Below, in pieces: positions 61,376 to 64,000 of a stretch of 64,000 nt of DNA (position 1 is its first letter; every line of letters starts with the position of its first letter). The notes beneath the pieces were generated by a model. That model searched no databases. It worked only from the letters and a program-made list of their open reading frames with translations, and was not told where the DNA came from. A program made the translations under genes and the position numbers. The DNA is taken from assembly GCF_009910845.1 (NCBI RefSeq), contig NZ_SIJB01000007.1, positions 62,001-126,000 of the forward strand, read 5' to 3'. The DNA is from Chengkuizengella marina. GTDB lineage: Bacteria; Bacillota; Bacilli; Paenibacillales; KCTC-33759.

Positions 61376-62722
61376 TTATTTATATCTCTGTTTAGCAGGA
61401 GGGATACTTTGGGCAAAATTGAATATATTATCAGGGTCGAATTTTGCTTTTACTTGTTGAAGTCGCGAAAAATTATTCCCATAGTATTCTTGGCCAAAAT
61501 TTTTAATGCCTAAATCAGGTACGTTGACATATGAGCCTACTATATAAGGGCTTAATTCTGTACGTGTATTTTGAACCAATCTGATATTCTTCTGGGCTTC
61601 AGCGTCTTTAGTCCACTTGGCATTCCATTCCATGTAAAACTTTGTATTACGCCAAAAGAAAGCAGTTTCATCTGATGGTACCTGGTTCATTGCGCCCCCT
61701 GAGTTAAGGAAAAAGAAATTAGAAGTTCCTGTTGCTTTTTCTAGAAAACTTCGGATTGTTTTCAGGGCTTCATCAGGTAAGATTAACTCAGCCCAAGTAG
61801 ATGACCATGTAGAATTTTCATCAGAAAATAATGGTTCACTCGGTATCCAAAATTCTATAGCTTCTGGTAGGGTGACTTCTTTAACAAATACCTTAGTTGG
61901 AGTACCAACGCCTGTTAAAGGTGCCAATAATTTTTCCAGTTCTGCTTGTGAGCCAAAGAAAATCCCGCGGGATTCTAGCATTCCATCAGATTGAGAAAAC
62001 ACCTCTAATGTTGATCCTAATCTTACATCAACAGAAGGGGACCATCTTTGCCATACATTTATTACTTCTTCTAGCTGTTCCCAAGGCCAAGTAATTTCAT
62101 ATATTCCGACTTGGAAAGGTGCAGAACGTACTTTAAATGTATAGGAAGTTATAATACCAAAATTTCCCCCTCCACCTCCTCGTATAGCCCATAGCAAGTC
62201 TGGATTGTTATTTTCGCTGACAGTGACAACATCCCCATTTGCATCAACTAGAGTTGCAGCTAAAATGTTATCAGAGATTAACCCAGTTGTACGCTGAACA
62301 ACTGTAATTCCTCCACCTGTACTAATACCACCTATGCCAACGGTGGGACTATCTCCAAAAGGAGCTAAAACACCTTTCTGAGCAAGAAATTTTACTAGAG
62401 GTCCTACACGTATTCCAGCTTCAACAACTGCAGTTCCATTTTTTTCATCCAACTCAATGTTTCTCATTTCACTGACATCTATAACTATTCCACCATTTAC
62501 CTGTGAAAAATCTTTAGCTAATGAATGTCCCCCACTACGCATTCGAATGGGTACATTATTTTCACGTGCCCACCTAACAGCATTTGATACATCTTCTTTT
62601 TGCTGTGCAAACACAAAAACTATAGGAAATGCATTGGTGAATGGATTCCAGTTCATTCGTGCTTGTTGATATGCAGGATCGTTTGGATAAATTACCTTTC
62701 CGGTTAATTTTGTTTTTTTCAT
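61376..62722 (-). CDS. berberine-bridge-type FAD-dependent oxidoreductase
   Basis: A 448-residue FAD_binding_4 plus BBE protein. RSGGHSLAKDFSQ carries the His that binds FAD covalently, GGISTGGGI and AIRGGGGGNFGIIT complete the FAD site, and the C-terminal YGNNFSRLQQVKAKFDPDNIFNF is the BBE tail. In bicovalent members a Cys precedes PTVGxGG; here it is Ser (GDSPTVGIGG), so only one covalent bond is expected. It would oxidise a sugar or an aromatic alcohol. AAAGGAG precedes the ATG. Confidence 0.88.
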   Translation of the reverse strand: MKKTKLTGKVIYPNDPAYQQARMNWNPFTNAFPIVFVFAQQKEDVSNAVRWARENNVPIRMRSGGHSLAKDFSQVNGGIVIDVSEMRNIELDEKNGTAVVEAGIRVGPLVKFLAQKGVLAPFGDSPTVGIGGISTGGGITVVQRTTGLISDNILAATLVDANGDVVTVSENNNPDLLWAIRGGGGGNFGIITSYTFKVRSAPFQVGIYEITWPWEQLEEVINVWQRWSPSVDVRLGSTLEVFSQSDGMLESRGIFFGSQAELEKLLAPLTGVGTPTKVFVKEVTLPEAIEFWIPSEPLFSDENSTWSSTWAELILPDEALKTIRSFLEKATGTSNFFFLNSGGAMNQVPSDETAFFWRNTKFYMEWNAKWTKDAEAQKNIRLVQNTRTELSPYIVGSYVNVPDLGIKNFGQEYYGNNFSRLQQVKAKFDPDNIFNFAQSIPPAKQRYK

Positions 62723-62973
62723 TTAAACTCTCCTTTCATTATTGTTTAATTCTATATTTATAAACTCCTTTATAAACACATTTTAAATTTAGTTAAGATT
62801 TACTAAGAGCATATGATCATGATAGTTCAGGATATTATATGAGAACATGTTAGTATAAGTGCTGTACTGTTTGAAATTACATAAAAATCGTTAACTAGCC
62901 TAGTTACATGAGTGATGAAAAAATGCTTAAATAAAAGAGTAGGGAAGAATTAGTTCAGGGAAAATATCATCCT
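62723..62973. other. gene-free stretch
   Basis: About 250 AT-rich bases upstream of the oxidoreductase; I see no supported gene or regulator site. Confidence 0.35.
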
Positions 62974-63010
62974 TAAAAAACCCTAATCTCATAATACTAT
63001 GAGATTAGGG
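62974..63010 (-). terminator. terminator of subtilase gene
   Basis: Perfect 13-bp stem CCCTAATCTCATA/TATGAGATTAGGG with a 4-base loop; on the minus strand it is followed by TTTTTT. Confidence 0.92.
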
Positions 63011-63082
63011 CTGATGACTTTCATATCCAAAGATTAAGGGGTTATTACAAGATAGAATTACAATTCTTTTTATTCTACTTTA

Positions 63083-64000
63083 CTATCCTCCATTTTCGAT
63101 TTTAACATCATCAACACCAGCCTCTACTAAACTAGGACCGCCAGCATCTGCCGCTTCGAATTGAAGATGAACATCCTCTCCAGCATAAGACGATAGATCA
63201 AGAGATTGATTTGACCATGCTGCATCCTGGTCGCTGGAGGTTCCTATTTCTTCAAATACAGTAACAACGCTTGCATCTGAGCGAACGAGATTTACACGGA
63301 AGAAATCATCATTAGAGGCATTAGAGTCATGACTGAAATAATAAGAGAAAGATAATGTAAGCGAGCCATCAGTTGGTAATGAAATTGCAGATGATTGAAT
63401 AGAAGTGACTCCATTATCAATATCATTACTATTTGCAGAAGACCCTTTACTACTTGCTCCTGTAACTAGATCAAATTTTCCACTTGTTGTTTTTCCTAGC
63501 TGCTTCGCCCCGCTAGAACGAGTGGATTTTGGATTAGCACGTTCCCACATCCCTGTAGTAGCAGTATCGCTTCCATTAGGATTTGAAGTCCAACCTTTAT
63601 CCGTTTCAAAATCATCTTCAAAGACTACAGTTGGATCTGGACCGGGACCAGGGACATCCCCCCCGCTTACTGCAGCAAATGCATTAATTCTTCCATGCTC
63701 CCAGTCACTACCTGTACCTGGAATTGGATCAGCAGTACTTTCGATTCTATCACGAATTTCAACATGTGATAGTCCTTGAGATGCAAGTAGAGCTGCTAAA
63801 CCAGCTGTATGCGGTGCAGCCATCGATGTTCCATTAAATGAAACGTATCCTCCACCAAGCTGTGTAGAAATAATGCCTACACCAGGTGCAGCCACATCTA
63901 CCCAAGATCCATAAGTAGAAAACCATGCTTTAGCATCGTTGGAATCAGTCGCAGCAACTGCTAACGAATTTTCGTAGTAGGCTGGATAATGTGGACTAGT
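63083..64000 (-). CDS. secreted S8 serine peptidase with C-terminal beta domain (5' partial)
   Basis: C-terminal 305 residues of a subtilase; the frame is open to the right edge, so the Asp and His of the triad lie outside. Visible are the AAPGVGIIST region, FNGTSMAAPHTAGLAALLASQ with the catalytic Ser, then a GPGPDP linker and a ~130-residue beta-sandwich module (DDFETDKGWTSNPN, LSFSYYFSHDSNASNDDFF, DDVKIE) like MAM or pro-protein-convertase modules. The gene is clearly richer in G+C than its neighbours, which may mean recent transfer or different codon selection. Confidence 0.88.
   Translation of the reverse strand, partial: TSPHYPAYYENSLAVAATDSNDAKAWFSTYGSWVDVAAPGVGIISTQLGGGYVSFNGTSMAAPHTAGLAALLASQGLSHVEIRDRIESTADPIPGTGSDWEHGRINAFAAVSGGDVPGPGPDPTVVFEDDFETDKGWTSNPNGSDTATTGMWERANPKSTRSSGAKQLGKTTSGKFDLVTGASSKGSSANSNDIDNGVTSIQSSAISLPTDGSLTLSFSYYFSHDSNASNDDFFRVNLVRSDASVVTVFEEIGTSSDQDAAWSNQSLDLSSYAGEDVHLQFEAADAGGPSLVEAGVDDVKIENGG

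Noticed and set aside
1-64000. CRISPR array, tRNA/rRNA genes, insertion sequence or prophage
   Set aside because: No regularly spaced repeats, no clover-leaf or rRNA sequence, and no transposase, integrase or phage structural gene was recognised.

Overview
The window is about one third G+C, with strong Shine-Dalgarno sites, TTG/GTG starts next to ATG, lipoproteins, SLH-domain proteins, a FosB thiol transferase and a Tad pilus locus ending in a DUF6382/FHA protein. This points to a Gram-positive, low-GC member of the Bacillales, probably Paenibacillaceae-like. I cannot name the species from sequence alone. I see no rRNA, tRNA, CRISPR array, transposase or prophage module.

Layout. 1-7.5 kb: the distal part of a Tad (type IVb pilus) operon: TadB (cut by the left edge), TadC, Flp pilin, several TadE-like pseudopilins, prepilin peptidase and an FHA protein. 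7.5-13.7 kb: single metabolic genes (metallo-beta-lactamase-fold lipoprotein, DinB-like protein, alpha/beta hydrolase, nucleotidyltransferase, SDR, PhzF). A decay zone at 9.9-11.1 kb holds a DUF6886-like gene with no standard start codon, a frameshifted mini-gene and a GNAT pseudogene. 13.9-17.6 kb: two tandem SLH-GH18 surface proteins, one with a GC-rich tandem-repeat linker. 17.8-23.1 kb: MOSC protein, then a GntR(YtrA-type)-controlled ABC exporter and a MacB-type ABC pair. 23.7-27.1 kb: a two-gene pyruvate/2-oxoacid:ferredoxin oxidoreductase with Fnr-like and cre-like palindromes upstream. 27.9-32.5 kb: a BMP-family nucleoside ABC importer (nupNOPQ-like).

32.6-37 kb: a stalk/CAP-domain secreted protein, a lipase-like hydrolase, DUF1499 and a hydroxyacid dehydrogenase. 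37.6-43.5 kb, minus strand: a FadR-type regulator followed by an alkyl-DHAP-synthase-like flavoenzyme, a GlpD-like dehydrogenase and an FGGY kinase, with a FadR-like operator on the regulator promoter and a cre site inside the unit. This is the best candidate for an uncharacterised pathway here, possibly ether-lipid or alkylglycerol catabolism. 43.6-49 kb: M50 protease-like protein, alcohol dehydrogenase pseudogene, gluzincin-like lipoprotein, and a MoxR-DUF58-membrane protein unit. 49-56.6 kb: HD-like and metallophosphoesterase proteins, GIY-YIG, a TauE/LysR/D-cysteine desulfhydrase sulfur cluster, CPBP protease, inositol monophosphatase, a duplicated mini membrane protein and fosB. 56.7-64 kb: a 24-residue peptide gene with a perfect Shine-Dalgarno, a thioredoxin pair, a compact subtilase, a hotdog thioesterase, a carbohydrate-binding-like protein behind an operator-bearing promoter, a berberine-bridge-type oxidoreductase and a second, more GC-rich subtilase cut by the right edge.

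Several start codons were moved downstream of the longest frame because a Shine-Dalgarno site at normal spacing decides them; these cases are stated per gene. Family names rest on motif recognition without database searches.
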